The notes: a model not told the origin generated them from the sequence alone. 64,000 bases of DNA from UBA2336 sp964419145 (GCA_964419145.1 CAYQOM010000001.1:372001-436000); one strand, 5' to 3'; positions 28,459-36,914 are shown, numbered from the stretch's first letter. Numbers and translations: made by a program.

Positions 28459-28703
28459 TTGCTTTGCGTTTCTTGTTCAGTCGAGGTGCGCATGACCTGC
28501 ACTCGCTTGATGTTCTCTTTCAAAATTTTTACCGCCTTGTTTTCTTCGGTTTGTAACTTCAGTTGTACATCATCCTGAAAAATAATTCTACCGTAGTACG
28601 TGCGCTGTAACGTCTCTACGCAATACAGGGTGGGATCCGTCAGCACGGCAGGCAGGCTATCCTCTTGTCTGCTATTAAAGAAGTTCAACACGTTCCATCC
28701 CAT
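28443..28703 (-). CDS. Small conserved protein, possible Sm/Hfq-like fold
   Basis: The 86-residue protein has no recognised name. Its core YYGRIIFQDDVQLKLQTE, followed by VKILKENIKRVQV, has the strand and turn pattern of Sm-like proteins: a Gly-x-Ile-x-x-x-Asp first strand and a basic hydrophobic last strand. Hfq itself differs in sequence. The gene precedes and overlaps the TerB-like gene. An unusual regulatory element lies about 120 bases upstream of its ATG. The Sm assignment is by eye only. Confidence 0.55.
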   Translation of the reverse strand: MGWNVLNFFNSRQEDSLPAVLTDPTLYCVETLQRTYYGRIIFQDDVQLKLQTEENKAVKILKENIKRVQVMRTSTEQETQSKWKQH

Positions 28704-28821
28704 AACAAAGGCTTTACTACCGAATATCGCAGATGGCTTTCAAACTGTGTTGAAGAATTTCCCGGATGACAACTCAGAACCTTATTTTCTGACTGAATTA
28801 GGTATTTTTAGAAATCCTGAG

Positions 28822-28859
28822 TAGTAGAATTTTACTATGAAAATGGTAGTTTTTTACCA
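28822..28859. promoter_or_regulatory. Phased double-dyad element, copy A
   Basis: Four pentamers, TAGTA (28822), TACTA (28833), TGGTA (28844) and TACCA (28855), start exactly 11 bases apart with AT-rich 6-base spacers between them. They form two 16-bp dyads on one face of the helix. A second copy with the same spacing lies at 33856-33893. Copy A lies between the CHAT gene's 3' end and the Sm-like gene's start, where an operator for the latter would be expected. Confidence 0.65.
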
Positions 28860-28894
28860 TCCAGAATGGAGCGGAATACGCTTAACTTTTTCTG

Positions 28895-31800
28895 TTAATT
28901 TCCGCTGGTCAACACAAATGCTCCCCAATAATAAGGCTCCGGATAAATCTGCTTTAAACCAATCATTGCCTTTCGAAACGACTCATTGACTTGGCCGGTT
29001 GAAACCAGGGATTCATAGAAGGAAGTCATAAATTTCATGGTCGCTTCATCATCTACCTTCCACAATGAAGTAATCATGTGCTCAACACCTGCACGCTGTA
29101 GCGATCGCTTCAAGCCGTATAATCCTTCACCGGGCACCACCTCACCTAATCCCGTTTCGCAAGCTGATAGCACGACAAGCTTTGTACGAAATAAATTCAT
29201 GTCTTGTATCTCAGCAGCAGTAACAATACCAGAAGGGTTCAATTTAAATTTTTTGCCGGTATCATGCTCCTGCGCATGAGCCAACACTAAACCAGAACCG
29301 GATAAGGTTTCGTACATGTTTTGATATGACGATGAAGATGCAGGCTGATCAATCCAAAATCCATGTGTTGCCAGATGAAGTACATCTACCTGATTTTTCT
29401 CAAATAAGGCTTGCTTGGTTGCGTGCTCATCGGTAAGCAATGTAACGTTCACGCTATTCTTGCGCAGCAATGCGGTTATGCTCTGTGTTTCTTTTTGTGT
29501 ACCCGGAAGCGGGGTAATGGGTTGCTCGGTAAAAAATTCACGTGAAGAACGAAGGGTATCCGTAGCAACAGTTGTGGTGGGACCATAAACCGGATTACCC
29601 AGCAAGGTTGCTGATGCAATGGTTAGTGATTGAGGCGTAGTTAGCTGTGCAATGGTGGGCACTGTTTCAATATCAATTTCATCCACCAGGTAACGTTGCG
29701 TTTCCGGGTTGAGTAATGTACTCATGTTAATCAAGTGAAAGACGCCATCAGGTGCCCAATACACTTTTCGCACGTTCTTCAACGCTTCCTTTAGCGGGGC
29801 CCAGTAAATTGAATATGAAGTGGCATCAGATATTTTATATAAGATCGAGTTTCGGTATAATTTGTATTGCCGACCTTCCATGTGCTGTCCCTCAGCAGGA
29901 AAAGGGATTACCTGCATAGTTGCTGGGGTGATTACCATTGCTGCATAGCGTATCTGATTACCATAATACGTAGATCCATTTTCTGCATAGCGAATAATTT
30001 CAACTGCGGCCTCATCTGCTTGCAGTTTTTTACGGATTGAATCAACCGGAGGGATGTAGTCGAGTGCCATACTGGTCGTATCGCGCGACAAGCGAATAAG
30101 TTCCTTCTCTGTTTTCAGGATTTCTGCTTTCAATAGCGCCATCCCTTTCTTATCGGGCTCGCGTGTAACGTATAGCTTGTTCAGGTATTCACGCAATAAT
30201 TGCCATTTTACATTCAGTTCATGCACACGCGGATTATCTGAACGATACACATCATATAGTAATCGAAAATTTCCCCGCAGAATAAACGCGTGGTTGAACA
30301 AGGCTTGCTGATAGCAATCTTGCAATACCTCTTCCAGTTTTTCAGTCTTTCCGCTTTGCTGGTACGCCAATGCCAAATTCAAAAAGCGACTGAAATCTTC
30401 CTGCATCTTTTGCGAATAAAAGAGTTGAGCCTCCTCAGAAAATCCCAGTCGAAATGCGATCGCCTTCAGGTTTTCGATTATGAACAAGTTATGGTAAAGC
30501 GTGAGCGCTTCATCAAGCTTTCCATTTCGGCCCAGTAAAAAGGCCAGTTCCTTTAGCCACTCGTTCGCAACAAAATACTGGCCTTGCTCCTCTAACTGTT
30601 TGTATTGATTCCAATAAAGATTAACATAAGCATCACTTCCCAAAAAACCCACCTTCTGTGCCACTTCCCGATTACTCACTTGGTCGAGGTAAACCATAAA
30701 ATTTTCCTTACTTAACTTTTCAAGCGCGCCAACCATGGCATCGGCCTGCTTTTCATTTTTTATGTTTTCGCGTTTCGAACTTAATAAGGCTGCATTGCTT
30801 CCTTGAATCACATTGAGTTCAGCATTTCGTCTTTTTTGCTCCCATTCCGTTTTCAAAAATTCATCACACAACACATACAACGAATCGGCTTTGGCAAAGG
30901 CACCCATGGCTTCATAGAATTTTCCAGCTGCTTTCCAGAAATCGTCCGGAGCAAACTGATACCCACAGGCGTATGCGAGTGAAGCCTCTGTAACGGCTTC
31001 CTCTCCTTCAGCATACAGCCCAGCTTGTGCATAGTAATTCAATCGCGTCTGACTGAATGCCAGCATATCATTATGTTCACTTAGCGAACTTCCGAGATAC
31101 GCGAAGTGGTTTTGTAACGCGGTATCTGAAGCCAATAAATTCCACAAAGGCTTAACGAGGTCAACATGATTGCCAGCATTCGTGATGATGTCATCGACAG
31201 ATTCAAAATCAACCACCCGAACAAAATGTTCCAATGCAGGAACGGTGTATTCTACCCAAACCACCGGCAGGTTCGTAAGGTTTTCATGCTGAAACCGGTC
31301 ATTGGTTTCATAGAACCCTCCCCTCTCCATTTCATTTTGAAGCCACAAACTGTCAGGAAGAATTTTCTTAGTGAGTTGTTTGTACCCGTTTTCAATCAGG
31401 CTTTCCATTTTCATGGCTTCCCCCAACCTGAAGTTAACCCCTTCCCTGTCAACATGCATTTTATAAGCATCCGCCCAACGAATTATACCCGAATATAAAT
31501 TCGCCACGATACCAGGAGCCACAAATAATAACGTACTTGCCTTTTGACTTCCTGCCAATGCAAAAGCAGAGTCCGTGTATTGAAGTGCTACATCGAGCTG
31601 TTGCCGCTGAGTTGACTGAAGTGACAACGCAGTCAATCTGTAAAATTCCTGGGCCTCTTTATATGCACGGTCTATATTTAGTGATTCCAGTTCTCTTTCT
31701 GCTATTTCAAAATCACCATAGGTAAGAAAAGGATATTGCTTTCTGCGTAACGCATTCAAGGTTGTTACATCGCGAATTACTTTCAGCGGAATCGTAAATG

Positions 31801-32569
31801 TCTGATCCGGAATGGTGCGATAACCTTCAGAAAAATAGGCGGATGTCATACGCACCACCATGAAGTTGAAGGCCGAGAAATCAAGATCGGTATAAACGGA
31901 TCCCTCCCAGATAAATGTGTTTGAAGCCTCTAACCGTGAATCCGGTGGATAAAATGTTTGAATCACGTCAACCTTTCCGTTTTGCTTTTTTGCCAACCCT
32001 ACTTCCCATTGGCTGTTGAACTTCCCCAACGCATTGCCACAACAACTCAGGTTCAGGTCCACTTCAAGGTGAACCGATTTTTCTTCATTAAACTCGGACG
32101 TTTTAAAATTTGCCAACCATGCCTCTGTTACGTTGATCGCAACATCCAACAGGTTGAGTTTTTTGCGAACTGTGTTACTTTTTGCGGCCCACAGATTCTG
32201 GTCATTCGCCTCATAGGATATAAACAGGTAGTAGGTTCCCGGTTTCAGTTTATGCCGAACAGGGGTTTCGATATAGTTGAAATCCGGAAGTGTACATGCT
32301 GAATCAAGAACTATGTGATCGCTTGCATCCGGAATGGAGTCGGTTGAGGCGATGATTTTCAGCTTGCCCGGAATGGTGGTATTGAACTGATATGGATCGG
32401 GTTGTACCGTAAAAGTCAGGCGAATAGGCTGCGCAGCCAATTGAATAATCTCATCCTTTCCATCGTACCCTGATGAAACTTCGAGTTTGTATTTTGATTT
32501 TTCCTGAGCATGAATAAGCGTAGAAATCAACAAGAAAGCTGTTGCCAGAACACGAAATAAAAAAGTCAT
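28895..32569 (-). CDS. Large exported CHAT-domain protein
   Basis: The 1224-residue protein has an N-terminal signal peptide (ending LIHAQ) and beta-sandwich-like N-terminal segments. A long helical region of probable TPR-type repeats follows (about 270-800), then a C-terminal CHAT protease domain (about 880-1224). The caspase-type dyad is visible as His in DVLHLATHGFW and Cys in VVLSACETGLGEVVPGEG. CHAT peptidases are related to caspases and separases and are often paired with repeats that sense or bind a trigger. This one is predicted to act outside the cytoplasm. No obvious partner substrate gene adjoins it. Confidence 0.92.
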   Translation of the reverse strand: MTFLFRVLATAFLLISTLIHAQEKSKYKLEVSSGYDGKDEIIQLAAQPIRLTFTVQPDPYQFNTTIPGKLKIIASTDSIPDASDHIVLDSACTLPDFNYIETPVRHKLKPGTYYLFISYEANDQNLWAAKSNTVRKKLNLLDVAINVTEAWLANFKTSEFNEEKSVHLEVDLNLSCCGNALGKFNSQWEVGLAKKQNGKVDVIQTFYPPDSRLEASNTFIWEGSVYTDLDFSAFNFMVVRMTSAYFSEGYRTIPDQTFTIPLKVIRDVTTLNALRRKQYPFLTYGDFEIAERELESLNIDRAYKEAQEFYRLTALSLQSTQRQQLDVALQYTDSAFALAGSQKASTLLFVAPGIVANLYSGIIRWADAYKMHVDREGVNFRLGEAMKMESLIENGYKQLTKKILPDSLWLQNEMERGGFYETNDRFQHENLTNLPVVWVEYTVPALEHFVRVVDFESVDDIITNAGNHVDLVKPLWNLLASDTALQNHFAYLGSSLSEHNDMLAFSQTRLNYYAQAGLYAEGEEAVTEASLAYACGYQFAPDDFWKAAGKFYEAMGAFAKADSLYVLCDEFLKTEWEQKRRNAELNVIQGSNAALLSSKRENIKNEKQADAMVGALEKLSKENFMVYLDQVSNREVAQKVGFLGSDAYVNLYWNQYKQLEEQGQYFVANEWLKELAFLLGRNGKLDEALTLYHNLFIIENLKAIAFRLGFSEEAQLFYSQKMQEDFSRFLNLALAYQQSGKTEKLEEVLQDCYQQALFNHAFILRGNFRLLYDVYRSDNPRVHELNVKWQLLREYLNKLYVTREPDKKGMALLKAEILKTEKELIRLSRDTTSMALDYIPPVDSIRKKLQADEAAVEIIRYAENGSTYYGNQIRYAAMVITPATMQVIPFPAEGQHMEGRQYKLYRNSILYKISDATSYSIYWAPLKEALKNVRKVYWAPDGVFHLINMSTLLNPETQRYLVDEIDIETVPTIAQLTTPQSLTIASATLLGNPVYGPTTTVATDTLRSSREFFTEQPITPLPGTQKETQSITALLRKNSVNVTLLTDEHATKQALFEKNQVDVLHLATHGFWIDQPASSSSYQNMYETLSGSGLVLAHAQEHDTGKKFKLNPSGIVTAAEIQDMNLFRTKLVVLSACETGLGEVVPGEGLYGLKRSLQRAGVEHMITSLWKVDDEATMKFMTSFYESLVSTGQVNESFRKAMIGLKQIYPEPYYWGAFVLTSGN

Positions 32570-32607
32570 GGCTAAAAATAGCGCTATAAGCGTAAAGCTG
32601 AAAAGGA

Positions 32608-33042
32608 TTATTCTTTAAGAATCGCTATTGCTTCAATCTCGATTAAATATTCCTTTCTAAATAATGAATAGACCCCAACCAGGGTACTGGCCGGCATATT
32701 GGTTTCGCCCATAATTTCCTTACGCACACCTCGAAAAACATTGAGGTCTTTTTCTGCATACTTAACAATGTACCAGTTCATCTTCACCACATCGGCAAAG
32801 GATGCCCCGGCTTGCTCCAGTTGCTTCTTCACATTCAATAAGGCCGACCGTGTTTGCTCTTCCAGATTTTTTCCTTCACCTACCTGGCCGGAGACATAAA
32901 TGGTTTTTACTCCGCTAACTGTTGCAGTAACCACCTGCGTGTAGCCGGGGCCGGGGTTGATATATTCTTTTTCGATTTTTTGTGCAATACTCGTGAGTAT
33001 CGTGACAAGCAACAGACAGTTAACTAAGATGACTTGTTTCAT
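32608..33042 (-). CDS. Exported RidA/YjgF-family protein
   Basis: The RidA fold hydrolyses reactive enamine/imine intermediates of amino-acid metabolism in the cytosol. Here the ATG at 33042 gives 144 residues that begin with a signal peptide (MKQVILVNCLLLVTILTSIAQ in effect). The fold markers GVKTIYVSGQVG and MPASTLVGVYSLFRKEYLIEIEAIA are present. The Arg expected near the active site of true RidA is not obvious. The export signal is unusual for the family. It lies 38 bases upstream of the CHAT gene in the same direction. Confidence 0.85.
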   Translation of the reverse strand: MKQVILVNCLLLVTILTSIAQKIEKEYINPGPGYTQVVTATVSGVKTIYVSGQVGEGKNLEEQTRSALLNVKKQLEQAGASFADVVKMNWYIVKYAEKDLNVFRGVRKEIMGETNMPASTLVGVYSLFRKEYLIEIEAIAILKE

Positions 33043-33130
33043 AAGGAGACAAATTTCACACAAACCTGCCTACGCAGACAGGGTTGCTAAAATACATAGA
33101 TGTCAAATATTGAATTGGCCTACCTGAATA

Positions 33131-33166
33131 AAAAAATGCGCAGCACTTCCATGCTACGCATTTTTT
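33131..33166. terminator. Bidirectional terminator-like hairpin
   Basis: The arms AAAAAATGCGCAGCA and TGCTACGCATTTTTT pair over 15 positions around a 6-base loop, with one C:A mismatch that becomes a G:U pair on the minus strand. T-runs flank the stem in both directions. It probably ends the minus-strand transcript that carries the degenerate-receiver gene and its structured tail. Confidence 0.7.
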
Positions 33167-33211
33167 GAACGATTGCCTCGGGGGAGCATTGTAAGTTCTT
33201 TACCCGTCCTT

Positions 33212-33314
33212 CCAACTCCCACGCAGTGCAGGAGTGGAGGGTTGGGAGCCAACTAATGTGCGAATGCACACATTCGCTTGAGAGGGTCTTGCGTGATATA
33301 ACACTATCGTGTTA
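33212..33314 (-). ncRNA. Structured 3' region (possible 3'-derived small RNA)
   Basis: Three consecutive inverted repeats follow the degenerate-receiver stop on the minus strand: TAACAC/GTGTTA (33299-33314), GCGAATG/CATTCGC (33260-33277) and a longer imperfect stem, CCAACTCCCAC (33212-33222) with GTGGAGGGTTGG (33234-33245). The terminator hairpin at 33131 closes the set. No known riboswitch or RNA family was recognised. A long 3' UTR is the alternative reading. Confidence 0.35.
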
Positions 33315-33327
33315 CCGCACGGAATAA

Positions 33328-33690
33328 TCAATGCGGAAAATGTTCTCCTACTATTACCGACAGTTTTTCGGGCATGTCGCGGGTAGCCAATGTGCCGGCT
33401 ACTTTAAGCGACTTCATTAAATGTTCCGCCCGAACGTCTGGCTCATCGGCCAGAAACACCACCGCGGTATTGGCATTCACTGAACTGTTGCGTAATGAAC
33501 GCACCAGTTCAAACCCGGTGATCACCGGCAAATCGGTGCCGCACACAATCAGGTCAAACTCCTGCACCTTTGCCTGCAACAGCCCGTCAAGTCCGGATTG
33601 AAAAAACCGGATGTACGGTTCTGTGCTGCTCAGTGCTAGGCGAACCTGATCGACAACTTCTTTTTGCCGGTGAACCACAAGGACTTTCAT
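33328..33690 (-). CDS. Degenerate receiver-domain protein (pseudo-receiver)
   Basis: The 120-residue protein has the alternating strand/helix layout of a CheY-like receiver (KVLVVHRQKEVVDQV, FDLIVCGTDLPVITGFELV, ANTAVVFLADEPD). All the phosphorylation residues are changed: the acidic pair is H7-R8, the phosphoacceptor position is G51, the switch Thr/Ser is A81 and the conserved Lys is R104. It therefore probably works as a phosphorylation-independent adaptor, or binds another ligand. It stands alone, with a phased double-dyad element about 165 bases upstream of its ATG and the NarL-type system just beyond. Confidence 0.8.
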   Translation of the reverse strand: MKVLVVHRQKEVVDQVRLALSSTEPYIRFFQSGLDGLLQAKVQEFDLIVCGTDLPVITGFELVRSLRNSSVNANTAVVFLADEPDVRAEHLMKSLKVAGTLATRDMPEKLSVIVGEHFPH

Positions 33691-33855
33691 AAAACCTAAA
33701 TAATTAACCTTGAAACGCCTTTGAAGATCAGCAATTGAGAAATGATGTTTTGTGCCGATTTGAGGTCATGTCAGTACTTTCAAAATACCTGCTACCTAAC
33801 AGGCTGAAAATGAGGGGCAAAACGAAGCTTTGGAAAAACTCGCGGGTAAGAGGAG

Positions 33856-33893
33856 TAGTAAAATTGTACTAGTAAAATGGTAGAATGTTACCA
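33856..33893. promoter_or_regulatory. Phased double-dyad element, copy B
   Basis: TAGTA (33856), TACTA (33867), TGGTA (33878) and TACCA (33889) start at an exact 11-base period, as in copy A at 28822. The flank GAG before the first pentamer and the AAAA before the third are also shared. It lies between the end of the NarL-type regulator gene and the start of the degenerate-receiver gene. Confidence 0.65.
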
Positions 33894-33968
33894 GGTTAAA
33901 TTTTGCCCATTATTTCCTCAGCGTGCTGACTTTCTGAAGGTTGAGGGAGTGGGATATTCAATCAAACC

Positions 33969-34634
33969 TTATGTCAACAAGCCAGACTCATATGCAAAAC
34001 GTACCAGACCAATGGCGTTGTCGGTGCCAATCTTCTCCATCAGGTTAACGCGATGGTTGCGTACTGTATTTTCACTGATGTTCAGGTAAAGCGCTATTTC
34101 CCGTATAGTCATTTCCTTACAAATCAGGTGTAGTATTTCTTTCTCCCGATCGGTAAGGCTGATTCGCGAAAACTCCGGTCGTCTGGCTTCCAATTGTTCA
34201 CGTATACTTTTGCGCAAAACATTTGCCACCAGGTCGTTGTGGTAAAAATCCTTATCGTGTACGGTATAGATGGCGCGCTCCAATTCTTCAGGTTCGGTGT
34301 TCTTTAACAAGAACGCATGTACGCCCAACTCAACCATGTGCAGAATATATTTTTCGCTGTCGTGCATGGTGAGCATAATCACTTTCACATCCGGGAATTT
34401 CCTCACCAGAATTTCGCTTGCTTCCACGCCATCCATGATGGGCATCTGTAAATCTACAACCACCACTTGTGGCGGCTCTTTCTTCACCAGTTCCAGCAAT
34501 TCTTTTCCATTCTCCGCATCCTTCACTTCATTCACGCGGCTAAACGTACGCAGCAAGTTCACCATCGCTTTGCGAAAAAGCGTATGATCATCAGCAATGT
34601 AAACGTTTATGTCGCGGGTGATTTTTTTGTTCAT
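33969..34634 (-). CDS. NarL/LuxR-family response regulator
   Basis: The 221-residue protein has a receiver domain with acidic residues D15-D16, phosphoacceptor D61 (VVVVDLQMPIMDG) and the conserved Lys in FLLKNTEPEEL. A C-terminal LuxR-type helix-turn-helix follows (LTDREKEILHLICKEMTIREIA and NISENTVRNHRVNLMEKIG). It overlaps the kinase gene by 4 bases and is the last gene of the operon that starts at 38021. Two phased operator-like elements in the window are candidate targets. Confidence 0.95.
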   Translation of the reverse strand: MNKKITRDINVYIADDHTLFRKAMVNLLRTFSRVNEVKDAENGKELLELVKKEPPQVVVVDLQMPIMDGVEASEILVRKFPDVKVIMLTMHDSEKYILHMVELGVHAFLLKNTEPEELERAIYTVHDKDFYHNDLVANVLRKSIREQLEARRPEFSRISLTDREKEILHLICKEMTIREIALYLNISENTVRNHRVNLMEKIGTDNAIGLVRFAYESGLLT

Positions 34635-35407
34635 GCTAATGGAACGGTTAGGGTTGCTTTTGTACCGGAAGATGTATTGGATTCTATTATAAACGTGCCG
34701 TGTAAAACACGCGCCCGGTTTTGCATGTTGAACAAACCAAGGCCTTTGGGTTGCTCATCAGCTGAAAAGCCTTTGCCGTTATCGGTTACAACAATGGTAA
34801 GTTGTGAATCCCAGGTTACCTGTACAGAAATGGCACTTGCATGGGCGTGCTTTAAGGCGTTGTTGATTAACTCCTGCACAATTCGAAACACAAAAATTTC
34901 GCGCGACTTTTCCATTGGAACAGCTTCCCCATGTTCCGTATAGGTAATGCCGGCCTCCGTTAAACTTTGAAAGCGCTCACACATTTCTTTCAAGGCAACA
35001 TTCAGCCCGAATTTTTCCAGAGTTGAGGGTAATAAGTCGCGGCTGATTTTCCGCACCGACTCGATGGTTTCATCCAGCATGGTTTTTACCGGTTGTACCG
35101 TTTCTGCACTCACCGATTCGGTTCGAGCCAGGGTGCCCAGGCTCATGCGTATTGCCGAGAGCATGGCGCCTATGCCATCGTGCAGGTCGGCTGCCACGCG
35201 CTTGCGTTCGTTCTCCTGCGACTCAAGGGCCGCCTCCATCATTTTTTGTTGATACACTACCTCCAGGTTTTGCTCCCGCAAGCGGGCTTCGAGCATGCGC
35301 TTTTTATAAAAGAGCACAAAAAATACGATGCCTCCCGCCAGGATTAGCATGCCGGACGTGGCGAATATGAAAAGAATGGTGAAATCGGAAAGTGCCTGTT
35401 GTTCCAC
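34631..35407 (-). CDS. NarX-type sensor histidine kinase without a sensory domain
   Basis: The kinase has one membrane helix (about residues 10-33 from the GTG start at 35407) and a short coiled linker. A HisKA_3 dimerisation domain follows, with the phosphoacceptor His in ERKRVAADLHDGIGAMLSA, and then a HATPase domain (ELINNALKHAHA, VTDNGKGF, GLGLFNMQNRA). A TTG at 35434 is a possible but less likely start. With almost no extracytoplasmic part, the kinase probably gets its signal from another membrane protein. The 7-TM gene directly upstream is the obvious candidate. Confidence 0.9.
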   Translation of the reverse strand: MEQQALSDFTILFIFATSGMLILAGGIVFFVLFYKKRMLEARLREQNLEVVYQQKMMEAALESQENERKRVAADLHDGIGAMLSAIRMSLGTLARTESVSAETVQPVKTMLDETIESVRKISRDLLPSTLEKFGLNVALKEMCERFQSLTEAGITYTEHGEAVPMEKSREIFVFRIVQELINNALKHAHASAISVQVTWDSQLTIVVTDNGKGFSADEQPKGLGLFNMQNRARVLHGTFIIESNTSSGTKATLTVPLA

Positions 35408-35440
35408 AACAACAAGTATACAAAGCGAACGCAAGAGCGC

Positions 35441-36121
35441 CTAATGGGGCCAACCGGATTTTTGCGCGCGAATGGATTGGAGGTTGAGCCAACCAGCATA
35501 GGCTAACACCAGGCAAAATGCAAACCGAAAGAAATTTCTAAAGGCCAGATAGTTGCCAAATCCATCACCCATCATAGCAATAATGTATTCCCTGAAATAA
35601 GATAAAATAAAAGTTCCAGAAAAAAATATAAGCAAAGCAGTATTAATCGAAAACATTGGAAATTGCATCAAATCATCCTGAGGTAATTCACGAAGCAAAT
35701 AGAAGAAATAACTTAAACAAAAAATTATTATCTGCAAATCACGGACAGACCGAATAATTGCATGTGCTGATTTCGGGAAAAGCAAAAATGAAAAAAGGAA
35801 AACAAGAGTGTAAAGTGCAATCGAAAATAGGATAGCCTGCCGAAATCTCCTGACTGGTATCACTAAATAAAACAACCAAGACAGGATAATCGACTCCAAC
35901 AAAACATAGACATGACCAATGGTGTTTATATGTTGATTCTGAAACAATAGCGAGGAAAGCTCCTGAAGAAGAGAAAATATTACACTATTCAGTCCATAAA
36001 TACCAAGCACTTTTACATAACCTGGTCTTTTTTTAAAGTCTATCAGGCAAATGATTGAAATAATCAAACTGCCTAACCACGAGGCGTAATGTGAAATATT
36101 ATTTAATGACAGGGAACTCAT
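35441..36121 (-). CDS. 7-TM protein, paralogue C of the triplicated family
   Basis: The 226-residue integral membrane protein has seven hydrophobic segments and a short loop with SAHAIIRSVRDLQ before helix 5. It shares ELPQDDLMQFPMF, FSGTFILSYFREYI and FRNFFRFAFCLVLAYAGWLNL with two tandem paralogues. Its start ATG overlaps the stop expected for the preceding small reading frame by four bases (ATGA). No known family is recognised. The kinase gene follows with a 6-33 base gap, depending on which start it uses, so a signal-receiving role is inferred from context alone. Confidence 0.85.
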   Translation of the reverse strand: MSSLSLNNISHYASWLGSLIISIICLIDFKKRPGYVKVLGIYGLNSVIFSLLQELSSLLFQNQHINTIGHVYVLLESIILSWLFYLVIPVRRFRQAILFSIALYTLVFLFSFLLFPKSAHAIIRSVRDLQIIIFCLSYFFYLLRELPQDDLMQFPMFSINTALLIFFSGTFILSYFREYIIAMMGDGFGNYLAFRNFFRFAFCLVLAYAGWLNLQSIRAQKSGWPH

Positions 36122-36232
36122 AGGTCATTCAGGGCAATCGAGCCGTCAATTTTTACCATCATTCTTAATAGAATACGGATCACCATCCTCCAACTCATCT
36201 ATGAAAGTAATAGTTAAATTTATATTCGCCAT
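36118..36232 (-). pseudogene. Frameshifted 37-codon small reading frame (tail family), copy C
   Basis: The frame starts MANINLTITFIDELEDGDPY, like copy B, and as written stops after 28 codons at 36146. A run of five A's precedes the break. Removing one A restores a 37-codon frame that ends NDL and overlaps the next start as ATGA. It may be a sequencing error, a decayed gene or a functional short peptide. The Cys-Pro tail of the other copies is lost. Confidence 0.55.
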
Positions 36233-36239
36233 TTCCCAA

Positions 36240-36914
36240 TCAATTTAAGCGTTGAGTTGCGCGAATACTCTTAAGATTAAGCCAGCCGGCATAGACTAGT
36301 ACAAGACAAAAGGCAAACCGAAAGAAATTTCTAAAGGTCCAATAATCGGCTATCCCATCACCAATCATGACGATGATATACTCTCTAAAATATGATAGTA
36401 TGAATGTGCCAGAAAAAAATACAAGAATGGCAGAGTTTATCCAAAACATTGGAACTTGCATCAAGTCATCCTCGGGTAAATCGCGGAGTAAATAGAAAAA
36501 ATAACTTATACAAAAAATTACTATCAGTAAATCCCGAGTAGATCGGATAATAGCAGGTGCAGATTTATGGAAAATCAGAAATGCCAATATGTAAACAAAA
36601 ATATATAGTAAGATCAAAAAAAGAATAGCCTTACGAAATGTCTTAACTGGAATAACAAAGTAAAACAAAAAAGACAGGATGATGCATTCTGATAATACAT
36701 ATACATTACCAATTTCGTTTAAATAATGATTCTGAAAAAATAGTATGGTTGACTCCTGTGAAAGCTGAAAGACAAAACTATTCAATCCATAGAAGCCGAG
36801 AACCTTGATGTAATCCGGTCTGTTCGCATAATTTTTTAGGCAGATGATCCCAATAATCAGGCTTACTAATCCCTGAGAATAGCTTGAGATATCAAGAAAA
36901 ATGAAATCACTCAC
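36240..36914 (-). CDS. 7-TM protein, paralogue B of the triplicated family
   Basis: The product has 224 residues and seven predicted membrane helices, homologous along its length to the genes at 35441 and 37035. It differs most from them in the middle (RDLPEDDLMQVPMF, and helices 3-5). The start is GTG at 36914, overlapping the TGA of the preceding small frame by four bases (GTGA), a typical coupling arrangement. The last 50 bases of coding sequence are nearly identical to those of paralogue A. The function is unknown. Confidence 0.83.
   Translation of the reverse strand: MSDFIFLDISSYSQGLVSLIIGIICLKNYANRPDYIKVLGFYGLNSFVFQLSQESTILFFQNHYLNEIGNVYVLSECIILSFLFYFVIPVKTFRKAILFLILLYIFVYILAFLIFHKSAPAIIRSTRDLLIVIFCISYFFYLLRDLPEDDLMQVPMFWINSAILVFFSGTFILSYFREYIIVMIGDGIADYWTFRNFFRFAFCLVLVYAGWLNLKSIRATQRLN

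Noticed and set aside
33212..33314. Known riboswitch or tRNA in the structured region
   Set aside because: No tRNA arms and none of the conserved core sequences of cobalamin, TPP or SAM riboswitches were seen.
33841..33900. Phased pentamer element read as a terminator
   Set aside because: Stems of only five base pairs with no T-run. The same spacing in two unrelated intergenic sites fits an operator better.
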